A DNA stretch of 64,000 nt from Hyphomicrobiales bacterium (GTDB lineage: Bacteria > Pseudomonadota > Alphaproteobacteria > Rhizobiales > Rhizobiaceae): the NCBI GenBank assembly GCA_900469445.1, contig UBXM01000001.1:557724-621723 (forward strand), read 5' to 3'. Below are positions 27,356 through 36,077 of this stretch, piece after piece. A program made the translations under genes and the position numbers. Every line of letters begins with the position of its first letter. Position 1 is the stretch's first letter. The notes under the pieces were generated by a model. The model did not search any database, was not told where the DNA came from, and saw nothing but the letters and a program-made list of their open reading frames with translations.

Positions 27356-28396
27356 ATGATGCTGCCGCTGACCCTGCTGGCCATTCTCGTTGCCGCGGCC
27401 TTCGGCTTTACCGCCTGGAAGACCAGAGAGATCGAGCGGCAGTTCCCGCAGCATGGAGAACTGACGGATATCGGCGGCTACAGGATCAACGCCCTGCACC
27501 TTCCCGGACCGCCGGACGCTGCCCTGCCACCGATCGTCTTCATTCATGGCGCAAGCGGCAACCTGAGGGATCAGGAAACGGCCTTCCGCGGAGCCCTGGA
27601 AGGCCGCGCCGAGCTTCTCTTCGTCGACCGTCCCGGACACGGCTATTCGCAGCGTGGCGGGCCTGAGAACGACTTTCCCGAAGGCCAGGCGGCTGCGATA
27701 TCCAGGCTGATGGAATTGAAGGGGATCGATCGGGCCATCATCGTCGGCCATTCCTTCGGCGGCGCGATCGCCGCAAGTTTTGCGGTCTTCCACCCGGAGA
27801 AAACGGCCGGATTGCTGTTTCTCGCGCCCGCCACCCATCCCTGGCCCGGCGGCGTGGACTGGCACTACACCGTCGCGGCCGCGCCCTATCTCGGCTGGTG
27901 GTTCACGCGCCTTGTCAGCCTGCCTGCCGGCCTCGTGCTGATAGATGGCGCAACCAAATCCGTCTTCAGCCCCAACCGCCGCCGTGACCGTTATGTCGAC
28001 GAAGGCGCGCCGGCACTGGTGCTGCGACCGGAGAATTTTCGCAACAATGCGATCGATGTCGCCAATCTGCACGACTATGTCACGCGCATCGCGCCGCGCT
28101 ACAGGGAAATCACCGCCCCAACCGTCATCATCACCGGCGACAGCGACCCGATCGTGCTCGAAGAGATCCACTCCGAAGGCCTCGCCCGCGATATCGCCGG
28201 CTCCGAACTGATAAGAATTCACGGCCTCGGCCACAAGCCTGACTATGTCGTCACCGATGTCGCGATTGCGGCAATCGAGAAGATCGCCGGCATGGATCGA
28301 GACCTGCAGGCGTTGGCACACCAAGCCGAAACTCGCCTGAGCCAATCCGGAATTTCGGCCCAAACAGCGATTGGAATGGCAATCGAGCGGAAGTGA
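27356..28396 (+). CDS. alpha/beta hydrolase with N-terminal anchor
   Basis: 346 residues. N-terminal hydrophobic helix (LPLTLLAILVAAAFGFTAW) anchors it to the membrane. Core fold: oxyanion FIHGASGNLRDQ, nucleophile elbow GHSFGG, acid in GDSDPIV and His in HGLGHKPDY. Substrate unknown. Start choice ATG 27356 is by hydrophobic profile; no clear ribosome binding site, and an in-frame TTG lies at 27314. Confidence 0.87.
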   Translation: MMLPLTLLAILVAAAFGFTAWKTREIERQFPQHGELTDIGGYRINALHLPGPPDAALPPIVFIHGASGNLRDQETAFRGALEGRAELLFVDRPGHGYSQRGGPENDFPEGQAAAISRLMELKGIDRAIIVGHSFGGAIAASFAVFHPEKTAGLLFLAPATHPWPGGVDWHYTVAAAPYLGWWFTRLVSLPAGLVLIDGATKSVFSPNRRRDRYVDEGAPALVLRPENFRNNAIDVANLHDYVTRIAPRYREITAPTVIITGDSDPIVLEEIHSEGLARDIAGSELIRIHGLGHKPDYVVTDVAIAAIEKIAGMDRDLQALAHQAETRLSQSGISAQTAIGMAIERK

Positions 28397-28404
28397 AAGC
28401 TGGA

Positions 28405-28929
28405 CTAAGCAGGTGCTTTGGCGTGTCGATAAACCACATCCGCCGGATCATGCCGCTCGGCCGTTTCGTCCAGCCCGGCGCCGAGACGTTCTGCCAGCCG
28501 GCGAGACGGCGTATTATTCTGATGGACATAGCTGACCAGCGTCTTCAATCCGAGCACACCGAACCCCCAGTCGCGCAACGCCGCGGCCGCCTCGAAGGCA
28601 TATCCGTGGCCTTCGAAGCCGGGATAAAGCAGCCAGCCCAATTCATGCTCGGGAAACAGCGGTCCGGCGTTGATGCCGACCTGCCCGATTGAGAGGCCAT
28701 CCGCGCGATTGTCGATCATCAACGAGCCATGTCCCATCAATGGCCATTGCGCCACGTCGTGGCAGAACATGCCCCAGGCGGCCGCCTCCGCAAACGGTCC
28801 GCCCATATGCACGGCCCGATCCGAAGCCAGGAATGCGGCATAACGCGGCCAGTCGGCCATGGTCGGCGCCCGCAGTCTGAGACGGTCGGTTTCGATCACG
28901 GGGATGGCAAAAGACAGCGGATCACTCAT
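28405..28929 (-). CDS. GNAT family N-acetyltransferase
   Basis: 174 residues of the RimJ/RimL-like GNAT group: ETDRLRLRAPTMADWPRYAAF at the N-terminus, GWLLYPGFEGHGYAFEAAAAL as the acetyl-CoA binding segment and SYVHQNNTPSRRLAERLGA at the end. Downstream of pyk on the same strand, separated by a terminator hairpin. Confidence 0.85.
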   Translation of the reverse strand: MSDPLSFAIPVIETDRLRLRAPTMADWPRYAAFLASDRAVHMGGPFAEAAAWGMFCHDVAQWPLMGHGSLMIDNRADGLSIGQVGINAGPLFPEHELGWLLYPGFEGHGYAFEAAAALRDWGFGVLGLKTLVSYVHQNNTPSRRLAERLGAGLDETAERHDPADVVYRHAKAPA

Positions 28930-28953
28930 GGATATGCCAATTTCAAACGACAA

Positions 28954-28975
28954 ACGGCCGGATTGCTCCGGCCGT
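28954..28975 (-). terminator. intrinsic terminator of pyk
   Basis: ACGGCCGGA and TCCGGCCGT pair around TTGC; on the minus strand TTTGTCGTTTG follows. It lies 28 bp after the pyk stop. Confidence 0.75.
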
Positions 28976-29003
28976 CTGATAATTCCGAAATATGTCGGCC
29001 CGA

Positions 29004-30443
29004 TTACGCGCCGGTCTGGCCGTCCGCACCGATATAGGCGATACGCAGCATGTTGGTCGAACCGGGCGTGCCGAGCGGAACGCCTGCCGAAATGATGACC
29101 CGGTCGCCGGGCTTGCCGAACTCTTCCGTCACGGTGATGCGCGCAGCGCGGTTCACCATGTCTTCCAGATCGCTTGCATCCTCGGTTACGACGCAGTGCA
29201 GACCCCAGCAGACGGCAAGGCGACGGGCCGTCTTGACGCTCGGCGAGAGCGCCAGGATCGGAACGTTCGGACGCTCGCGCGAGGCGCGAAGGCCGGTCGT
29301 GCCGGACTGCGTATAGGTGACGATCGCGGCGGCCTTGAGCGTTTCGGCGATCTGGCGGGCAGCAAGCGAGATGGCGTCGGAGCCGGTGGCTTCCGGCGTC
29401 GCGCGCTGTGCGTAGATGATGCTCGGATAGAGCGGATCCTGCTCGACCTGACGGGCGATGGAGGCCATCATCGAGACGGCCTCGACCGGATACTGACCGG
29501 AAGCGGACTCAGCCGACAGCATGACCGCATCGGCGCCTTCGAAGACGGCGATCGACACGTCGGAGACTTCGGCGCGGGTCGGAACCGGTGCGGTGATCAT
29601 CGATTCCAGCATCTGGGTGGCAACGACGACCGGCTTGCCTGCACGGCGGCAGGCGCGGGTCAACTGCTTCTGGATGCCGGGCACCATTTCGATCGGCATT
29701 TCCACGCCAAGGTCGCCACGGGCAACCATGACGGCATCGGAAAGCTCGATGATTTCGTCGATACGCTCGATAGCCTGCGGCTTTTCGATCTTCGACATGA
29801 TGCCGACACGGCCGCGCGCAATCTTGCGCACTTCAGCCAGATCTTCAGGACGCTGCACGAAGGACAAAGCGACCCAGTCGGCATCGTCGGTGGCGAGAAC
29901 GGCATCGAGGTCCGAGCGATCCTTGTCGGTCAGAACGCCGACCGTGAGGATTGTGTCGGGCAGGCTGACGCCCTTGCGGTCGGAAATGCTGGTGCCGGCA
30001 ACGACAGTGCAGACGATCTTCTTGCCGTCGGCCTCGACGGCCTTCAGCGCCAGCTTGCCGTCGTCGATCAGCAGGCGATCGCCGGCCTTGACGGCTTCGA
30101 GGATTTCCGGATGCGGAAGATGCACGCGGGTTTCGTCGCCCGGCGCTTCGTTGTTGTCGAGCGTGAATGTCTGGCCCGGAGCCAGCGTCACTTTCGTGTT
30201 GGCAAATTTGCCGACGCGAAGCTTCGGTCCCTGCAAGTCACAGAGGATGCCGATCGGCCGCCCCGACTTCTTTTCGACCGAGCGGATACGCTCGATCAGG
30301 GTGCGCATCATCTCATGGCTGGCGTGGCTCATGTTGATACGGAAGAGATCAGCTCCTGCTTCATGGAGCTTCTGGATCATTGCCTCTTCGGACGACGCCG
30401 GACCGAGCGTGGCAAGGATCTTTACTTTACGGTTACGCCTCAT
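29004..30443 (-). CDS. pyk: pyruvate kinase
   Basis: Converts phosphoenolpyruvate and ADP to pyruvate and ATP. 479 residues: KILATLGPASS, DLQGPKLRVG, SKIEKPQAIERIDEII, MVARGDLGVEMP and TQMLESMI, then the C-terminal allosteric domain. The ATG at 30443 shares one base with the stop of the upstream DUF1036 gene (TGATG), so translation is coupled. Confidence 0.97.
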   Translation of the reverse strand: MRRNRKVKILATLGPASSEEAMIQKLHEAGADLFRINMSHASHEMMRTLIERIRSVEKKSGRPIGILCDLQGPKLRVGKFANTKVTLAPGQTFTLDNNEAPGDETRVHLPHPEILEAVKAGDRLLIDDGKLALKAVEADGKKIVCTVVAGTSISDRKGVSLPDTILTVGVLTDKDRSDLDAVLATDDADWVALSFVQRPEDLAEVRKIARGRVGIMSKIEKPQAIERIDEIIELSDAVMVARGDLGVEMPIEMVPGIQKQLTRACRRAGKPVVVATQMLESMITAPVPTRAEVSDVSIAVFEGADAVMLSAESASGQYPVEAVSMMASIARQVEQDPLYPSIIYAQRATPEATGSDAISLAARQIAETLKAAAIVTYTQSGTTGLRASRERPNVPILALSPSVKTARRLAVCWGLHCVVTEDASDLEDMVNRAARITVTEEFGKPGDRVIISAGVPLGTPGSTNMLRIAYIGADGQTGA

Positions 30444-30916
30444 CAATTCTGGCCTTCTTGCGAACCGGGCGTGTCCGAAAGCTGGACCATCCAGCTTCCC
30501 TGACGACCCGTGTCATACTCTTTGAAACCCATGCGCTGGTGGCCACGGGTGAAACAATCATTGACGCCGACAATTTTGAATTCGTTCTCGGCGACGCACA
30601 TATTGATATTTCCGGTCCACCGCCCTCCTCGAGCGGCATCCTCGGCATAAAGATAATAGTATCGAGACTGCAGTTCCCCCTCGATCAGAGTAGCGCAGGT
30701 GGAAGCAGGAACCTGCCACCATCCTTCGGTATTCCAACCATCCTGGGCACGATAACCTATTGCCACTCCGACAAGATTCTGCGTGCCATTACACACGCGG
30801 AAATCTGCATGGGCCGGAGAAGCCATGAGAAGCGGTGCGCCAGCACAAATGGCAAAAGCACCCGCCGGAACGGAAAGGAGCGAACGAAGATAAATTTTAA
30901 TCGATTTTATCGGCAC
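30443..30916 (-). CDS. DUF1036 exported protein
   Basis: 157 residues from the GTG at 30916. Signal peptide (SLLSVPAGAFAICAGAPLL then ASPAHA) followed by the DUF1036 domain: DFRVCNGTQNLVGVAIGYRA, GWWQVPASTCATLIEG, SRYYYLYAEDA, CVAENEFKI. Four conserved Cys may form disulphides in the periplasm. The frame is open further upstream to 30982, so the start is uncertain. Its stop overlaps the pyk start. Confidence 0.85.
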   Translation of the reverse strand: MPIKSIKIYLRSLLSVPAGAFAICAGAPLLMASPAHADFRVCNGTQNLVGVAIGYRAQDGWNTEGWWQVPASTCATLIEGELQSRYYYLYAEDAARGGRWTGNINMCVAENEFKIVGVNDCFTRGHQRMGFKEYDTGRQGSWMVQLSDTPGSQEGQN

Positions 30917-31148
30917 GGTTTCCGTCAGGACTCCATGGTTATCGTGGAGGCACTTTCTCGCGCGCAACGGGCAGAAAGTCAACGAAGCTGTGGTCGATTG
31001 CGTCGCCCTGCCGCTGCACCTGTTAAAAATTGTCGCATCCCCCTGTGCGGGCTTGCTTTTTATCAGTCACGAGGCTCCGCCCTTGCGCGAAACAGAGCAT
31101 CATGCGATCACCACGCCACAAAAATAATCGCTTGAAATGTGCGTGAGC

Positions 31149-31943
31149 ATGCAGAATTTCCAACCGTTCGAAATCATAGACGGCGACTATGACAAAGGCA
31201 TGGTGCTTCTTGCCGACCACGCCATGAACCGCCTTCCAGCGCATTACGGCAGCCTTGGCCTGCCCGACAGCGCCTTTCTTCGCCATATCGCCTTCGATAT
31301 CGGCATCGAGGGCCTGACGCGCAGGCTTGCCGCCATGCTCGGCGTTCCCGCGGTCCTCGGCTGCTTTTCGCGCCTGCTGATCGATCCGAACCGCGGCGAG
31401 GACGATCCCACCCTTATCATGAAGATTTCCGATGGCGCGATCATTCCCGGCAATCATCCGATAACCGACGCGGAATGGCAGCAGCGCCTCGACACCTACC
31501 ACCGGCCCTATCATCGCGCCGTGGAACGGACGATTGACAGGGCTTCGGCTTGCGGCCGGGCGCCACTGGTGCTCTCGCTGCACTCCTTCACCCCGTTCTG
31601 GAAGGATTTCGCCCGCCCCTGGCATGCGGCCGTCCTGTGGGACAGCGATGACAGGGCAATTCTGCCCTTGTTATCGCTGCTGCGCCAACCGGACGATATC
31701 GTCGTCGGCGACAACGAGCCCTATGACGGAGCCCTGAAGGGTGACACGATGTATCGCCACTGCATGGTTCCGGGCATCGCGCATGCTCTGCTCGAGGTTC
31801 GCCAGGACCTGATCGGTGATGACGCGGGCATGGACGCCTGGGCCGAACGGCTGGCGCCGATCTTCACCGCGCTCAACGCCGAGCCCGGCTTGCATGAATA
31901 TAAAGTTTTCCCGTCTCGAACCGGCCCCTACCCTGCGGGATGA
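31149..31943 (+). CDS. N-formylglutamate amidohydrolase family protein
   Basis: About 264 residues; hydrolyses N-formylglutamate to formate and glutamate in the five-step histidine route, or a related N-formyl compound. Motifs: LLADHAMNRLP, SRLLIDPNRGEDDPTLI, SLHSFTPFW, GDNEPYDG. No other hut genes are close. ATG codons at 31137 and 31149 are both in frame, without a clear ribosome binding site. Confidence 0.85.
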   Translation: MQNFQPFEIIDGDYDKGMVLLADHAMNRLPAHYGSLGLPDSAFLRHIAFDIGIEGLTRRLAAMLGVPAVLGCFSRLLIDPNRGEDDPTLIMKISDGAIIPGNHPITDAEWQQRLDTYHRPYHRAVERTIDRASACGRAPLVLSLHSFTPFWKDFARPWHAAVLWDSDDRAILPLLSLLRQPDDIVVGDNEPYDGALKGDTMYRHCMVPGIAHALLEVRQDLIGDDAGMDAWAERLAPIFTALNAEPGLHEYKVFPSRTGPYPAG

Positions 31944-31964
31944 AAACAATCAGGAGAGGTTCCC

Positions 31965-32273
31965 ATGAGCGAACTCAGCAAGGAACAGCAGACCGAACTT
32001 GAAGCGGCGGCCTTTCGCCGTCTCGTCCAGCATCTGCGGCAACGTAGCGACGTCCAGAACATCGACATGATGAATCTTGCGGGCTTTTGCCGGAACTGCC
32101 TGTCGAACTGGTACCGCGATGCGGCGATTGACGCCGGCATCGACCTTTCGAAGGAAGCATCCAGAGAAATTGTCTATGGCATGCCCTACGAAGACTGGAA
32201 GAACCTTCACCAGAGGCAAGCCAGTGACGCTCAAAAAGCCGCATTCGAGATAAACAAGCCGCCCCATGGCTGA
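31965..32273 (+). CDS. DUF1244 protein
   Basis: 102 residues: AAFRRLVQHLRQRSDVQNID, MMNLAGFCRNCLSNWY and EIVYGMPYEDWK are DUF1244 hallmarks; the FCRNC cysteines may bind metal. GGAGAGG precedes the ATG. Function unknown. Follows the amidohydrolase by 21 bp. Confidence 0.88.
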   Translation: MSELSKEQQTELEAAAFRRLVQHLRQRSDVQNIDMMNLAGFCRNCLSNWYRDAAIDAGIDLSKEASREIVYGMPYEDWKNLHQRQASDAQKAAFEINKPPHG

Positions 32274-32366
32274 AATTGCAATGGTGATTGATTGGGCTTG
32301 ACCTCGCGCCTGCTTTTCGGCACTTGACCACCATCCAAGAGAGATTTCCATTATCAGGAGGCCCCG

Positions 32367-32645
32367 ATGTCTGATGCTCATGGCGTCGCCCGCGACCAGC
32401 TCCGCGCTTTTGTAGAGCGCATTGAACGACTTGAAGAAGAAAAGAAGACGATCGCCGACGACATCAAGGATGTCTACGGCGAAGCAAAATCGATGGGTTA
32501 CGACACCAAGATCATGAAAAAGGTGATCGCTCTTCGCAAGAAGGACGACCAGGAGCGCATGGAAGAGGATCTGATCCTCGACACCTACCTCAGCGCCCTC
32601 GGCATGATCCCCGGCGCCGGCACCGAAGAGGAAGAAGCCGCCTGA
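32367..32645 (+). CDS. gapR: nucleoid-associated protein GapR (DUF2312)
   Basis: 92 residues: [20 protein letters not shown] coiled coil, then [20 protein letters not shown] and [21 protein letters not shown]. This is the DUF2312/UPF0335 family of Caulobacter GapR, which clamps overtwisted DNA ahead of replication and transcription and stimulates topoisomerases. Length matches. AGGAGG precedes the ATG and a strong terminator follows, so it forms its own unit or ends the DUF1244 operon. Confidence 0.93.
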   Translation: MSDAHGVARDQLRAFVERIERLEEEKKTIADDIKDVYGEAKSMGYDTKIMKKVIALRKKDDQERMEEDLILDTYLSALGMIPGAGTEEEEAA

Positions 32646-32655
32646 TCCGATTTTC

Positions 32656-32683
32656 AAAGCCCGCCCCTGAAGGCGGGCTTTTT
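32656..32683 (+). terminator. intrinsic terminator of gapR
   Basis: AAAGCCCGCC (32656-32665) and GGCGGGCTTT (32672-32681) pair around CCTGAA and run into TTTTT. Confidence 0.92.
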
Positions 32684-32727
32684 CTTTTCCGCTTGTTGCC
32701 GCCAATTTCTCCTCGCGCGGGTTTCTC

Positions 32728-33996
32728 ATGGCAGATCATGACGTCATCGTTATCGGCGCAGGCTTTACCGGTCTGACAGCCGCCATCGACCTGATCGGAG
32801 CAGGCCTCGATGTCATTGTCGTCGAAGCTAGAAACCGGGTCGGCGGACGCGTCGAGTCGCAATATCTGCCGAACGGCATTCGCATCGACACCGGCGGCCA
32901 GTTTCTCTGCCGGGACATGACCAATCTGATGGAGACTGCCCGGCGTCACGGCGCGCGCACCGTCCTGTCTTACGTCGATGGAGAACAATCCTACCGTCCA
33001 GCCCTCTCGCCCGGGCAAGGCGAAACCATATGGAACGGCGTGGAGCGGCTGCGGGAAAGAATGCGGTCTCTCGACCTGACCGATCCTGCCTTGGCACGCC
33101 TGACCGTCGGAGAATGGATCGACCGCCAGACAGACATGCCTTCAGATGTGACGGGCTCGTTTCGCCGGCTGGTCAAAGGACTGTGGTGTCGAGCGCCGGA
33201 AGAGGTGGCGCTCGCTTATCTCGTGTCGAACGACCGGCGCATCACCAATATCTACCCGGAACTCGAAATGTTCCTCGGCGGGACCATGCATGCTCTGGCA
33301 GAGAAACTTGCAGAGAACCTCGGCGACCGGCTGCGGCTCTCCGCTCCCGCCACCTCGATCACCATCATGCAGGACAAGGTGGAAGTCGATATCGAGGGAC
33401 GAGCGCTCACGGCAAGCCACGTCATCATCGCCGTGCCGCCCGTCATGGCCCGCAGGATCGAGATATCTCCGCCGCTTCCCGCCCCTCTCAACAGGGCACT
33501 CGCGGCATGGGAGCCCGGCTGCGCCATCAAGCTGCAGATCGGCTATGAAACACCCTTCTGGCGCGACAAGGGGCTGAACGGCTCGGTCATGTGGAGCGAT
33601 CCGCAGGGCATCTATGCCTGTGACGCCAGCCACGACGACTATTTCGGCATCGTCGTGTTTCTCGGCGGGCCGCTGGCATCGGAATGGCACAAGCGGCCGC
33701 AGAGCGAACTGGCCGGTTTCGTCACGGCGGAACTTGCGGCAGCGATCGGCGATCAGGCAGGTGAGCCGATCTCCATCTGCATTCGGGACTGGGTAAACGA
33801 TGCCTGGAGCGACGGCGCCTATAGTGACGTCATCACCGACCTTGACGCCACCGATGCGGAGGCAATCCTGCTCGAAGGCCTGCCGCGCCTGCGCTTCGCC
33901 TGTTCGGAACTGTCGCCATCCTTCCCCGGTTATATCGAGGGGGCGATCGTCGCCGGCAAGCAGGCCGCACACGCGGTCCTGCAGGACCGGGCATAA
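32728..33996 (+). CDS. FAD-dependent amine oxidase
   Basis: 422 residues of the flavin monoamine oxidase family. N-terminal dinucleotide motif VIGAGFTGLTAAIDLIGAG (about residues 8-26), VVEARNRVGGRVES, and the C-terminal FAD segment PSFPGYIEGAIVAGKQAA. Substrate may be a mono- or polyamine; hss in the same window makes polyamines plausible but this is only inference. The start lies 44 bp after the gapR terminator. Confidence 0.88.
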   Translation: MADHDVIVIGAGFTGLTAAIDLIGAGLDVIVVEARNRVGGRVESQYLPNGIRIDTGGQFLCRDMTNLMETARRHGARTVLSYVDGEQSYRPALSPGQGETIWNGVERLRERMRSLDLTDPALARLTVGEWIDRQTDMPSDVTGSFRRLVKGLWCRAPEEVALAYLVSNDRRITNIYPELEMFLGGTMHALAEKLAENLGDRLRLSAPATSITIMQDKVEVDIEGRALTASHVIIAVPPVMARRIEISPPLPAPLNRALAAWEPGCAIKLQIGYETPFWRDKGLNGSVMWSDPQGIYACDASHDDYFGIVVFLGGPLASEWHKRPQSELAGFVTAELAAAIGDQAGEPISICIRDWVNDAWSDGAYSDVITDLDATDAEAILLEGLPRLRFACSELSPSFPGYIEGAIVAGKQAAHAVLQDRA

Positions 33997-34052
33997 GCCA
34001 GCCTCCAACTCGGGCGAACAAGCCCGAGCATCAGTCTGTTTTCAAGAGAGGA

Positions 34053-35876
34053 TCAGTTCGAACCGCTGAAGCGATTGGGGTCGATCGCCACCGTCGCTGC
34101 GACCGGCTTGAAGCCTTCGCTCGCATAGGCTGCGGAATATTCGCTGTTCAGCGTACGGGTCACCACGCGTGGCGCCTTTATCGAGACCACATCACCCGAG
34201 CGATTGTTGTCCAGCGCCCACTTTTCCAGCGAGTCCTTGGTCAGGTTGCCGGCCGGAGCCGTGTCGGGCTTCGTCGATCGGCCACCCTTGGTCGGCACGG
34301 CGGAAGCCGCGGCAGCAACCCATTTGGGCGTATCAAAGCCGTCACCGAAATGCCCGGAATCCGACGGCGACTGGATGACCTTTTTCGGCAGCGCTGCAAC
34401 CTCGGTCGGCTTGCGTGCCTGGGCAGGCACCGGCGTGGGAACAGCACGTGCGGCATCCGTGACGGCACGAATACCGGCAGCCGAACGGCGGTCGTCATCG
34501 ACGCTGCGCGAAAGAGCGGCAACAAGTTCCGGGGTCAAGGCCTGCTCGTCACGCACCGGCTGAACCGGCACCGGCGCCGCGGCAACCTGCTGCGCGACCG
34601 CCGGACGATGAGCCGGAAGCGGCACGCCGGAAATATCCTGCAGCGAAGGCGGAACGTCACTGAGTGACGCCATCATCGTCGATGTATCGGCATCAGCCTT
34701 CAGGCCGCGCGAACCGAGCAGGGTCGGCACCGGAACGGCATATTTCGCCAGATCCTCGAAATCGTCGCCTTCAGGTCGGCTGTTTGCGGCGGCCGCTGCC
34801 TGCAGGGCCAGGGCCTCCTGGGCCGGATTGCGCTGCTGCGAGTAAAGCGCCGTTGCAAGCGCACCAGGCCCCTCCTGCCGGAAGGCGGGACGAGAAGCCG
34901 GGATAGGCGCCTCGATCGTCTCGGATTGCTGCCGCGGCTCGGCCGAGGCAACCATGACACCCGGCAGCGGAGCAGAAGGCTCCGGCGGCCGCGCCGGCGC
35001 AGCAGGCTGCTGACGCGGTGCAGCCACGGTCGGCGTGCTGCTTTCGCCATTATCCTCTTCTTCGTCGGCACCGCCGCCGAAGAGAGTAGCAAGGAAACCG
35101 CGACGCTTGCGATCGGCCGCAGGCGCGCCGCCAGCCGTGGAGGCAATCTCGATCGAGCCGGAACCGACGCGCTTCTTGTAATCGGCCAAGGCCTGATCGT
35201 AACCGGGAAGCGGCTGGCCATCCGCCGGCAGATGCAGCGTATTGCCCTTCGGGAAGATCGAAACGAGTTCCTGACGCGACATGCGCGGCCATGCGCGAAC
35301 GCCGCCGACATCAAGATGCACGAAAGGAGAACCGGATTTTGGATAAAAGCCGACGCCGCCGACCTGCATCTGCATGGCAAGACCACGCAGCGTCGCAAGC
35401 TTCACGCCGGGAATGTAGAAATCCATCGCCTTGCCGAGCGTGTGCTGGCTGTTCTTTGCCACGCCGGTATTGCGTGAGCGACCACGCAGCATGCTGTTGG
35501 TGGCCGGCGAACGATAGGCGGAAACGACGTGGATATAATCCTTGGCGCCGCTACGGCGATACACTTCCCACACGAGATCGAAGAGCCGCGGGTCCATCTT
35601 GGCCGGCTCGTTCTTGCGCCAGTCACGCAGGAACTGGTTGATCTGCTGCAGACCACGCGGATCGAAACGACCGTTACGCTTGTAGGTGATCTCGGCCTTT
35701 TCGCCGGTATGGATGAAATAGAGCTTGAGGCTGCGGTTTTCCGCGGCCGCCTGAGTAGCCTGTACAGACCAGATGGATGCGGCAACGACAGCAAGCGCCG
35801 CACCTTGAGCGGCACGCCTGGTCAGCGACTGAAAGGCCTTGAGAACGAGGCGATGAACGCCCGTGCCCGAAGGCAT
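34053..35876 (-). CDS. DUF882/M15-like murein peptidase with long tail
   Basis: About 607 residues. After a signal-like segment, a DUF882 (peptidase M15K-like) domain spans about residues 45-210: SLKLYFIHTGEKAEITYKRN, SAYRSPATNS, and zinc motif HTLGKAMDFYI plus FVHLDVGGVRAW. It should cut or bind peptidoglycan peptides in the periplasm. The remaining 390 residues are Pro/Ala/Gln-rich and low in complexity. The start is uncertain: ATG at 35876 has AGGA too close, and in-frame TTG codons at 35900 and 35891 are possible. Confidence 0.82.
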   Translation of the reverse strand: MPSGTGVHRLVLKAFQSLTRRAAQGAALAVVAASIWSVQATQAAAENRSLKLYFIHTGEKAEITYKRNGRFDPRGLQQINQFLRDWRKNEPAKMDPRLFDLVWEVYRRSGAKDYIHVVSAYRSPATNSMLRGRSRNTGVAKNSQHTLGKAMDFYIPGVKLATLRGLAMQMQVGGVGFYPKSGSPFVHLDVGGVRAWPRMSRQELVSIFPKGNTLHLPADGQPLPGYDQALADYKKRVGSGSIEIASTAGGAPAADRKRRGFLATLFGGGADEEEDNGESSTPTVAAPRQQPAAPARPPEPSAPLPGVMVASAEPRQQSETIEAPIPASRPAFRQEGPGALATALYSQQRNPAQEALALQAAAAANSRPEGDDFEDLAKYAVPVPTLLGSRGLKADADTSTMMASLSDVPPSLQDISGVPLPAHRPAVAQQVAAAPVPVQPVRDEQALTPELVAALSRSVDDDRRSAAGIRAVTDAARAVPTPVPAQARKPTEVAALPKKVIQSPSDSGHFGDGFDTPKWVAAAASAVPTKGGRSTKPDTAPAGNLTKDSLEKWALDNNRSGDVVSIKAPRVVTRTLNSEYSAAYASEGFKPVAATVAIDPNRFSGSN

Positions 35877-36077
35877 TCCTTTTGCATTCAAATCAGGCAA
35901 AGCGATCCCCGTCCTGCAGACAACGTCCCTCGTTGTCCCATTTGGCTGACAATTGCGGTCACACGATGGCAAATCTGCCACACATGTACAAGCATCTCAC
36001 TTATAGTCAATGATGTGCTAAAGAGAGATTGACAGAAATTGCCATCGTTTGCTTGCCTGAAAATTAATACTTTCTAA

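Noticed and set aside
28992-30503. 503-codon open frame antisense to pyk
   Set aside because: pyk is clearly the real gene; the antisense product matches nothing and is rich in Arg/Gly/Asp as expected of a GC-rich shadow.
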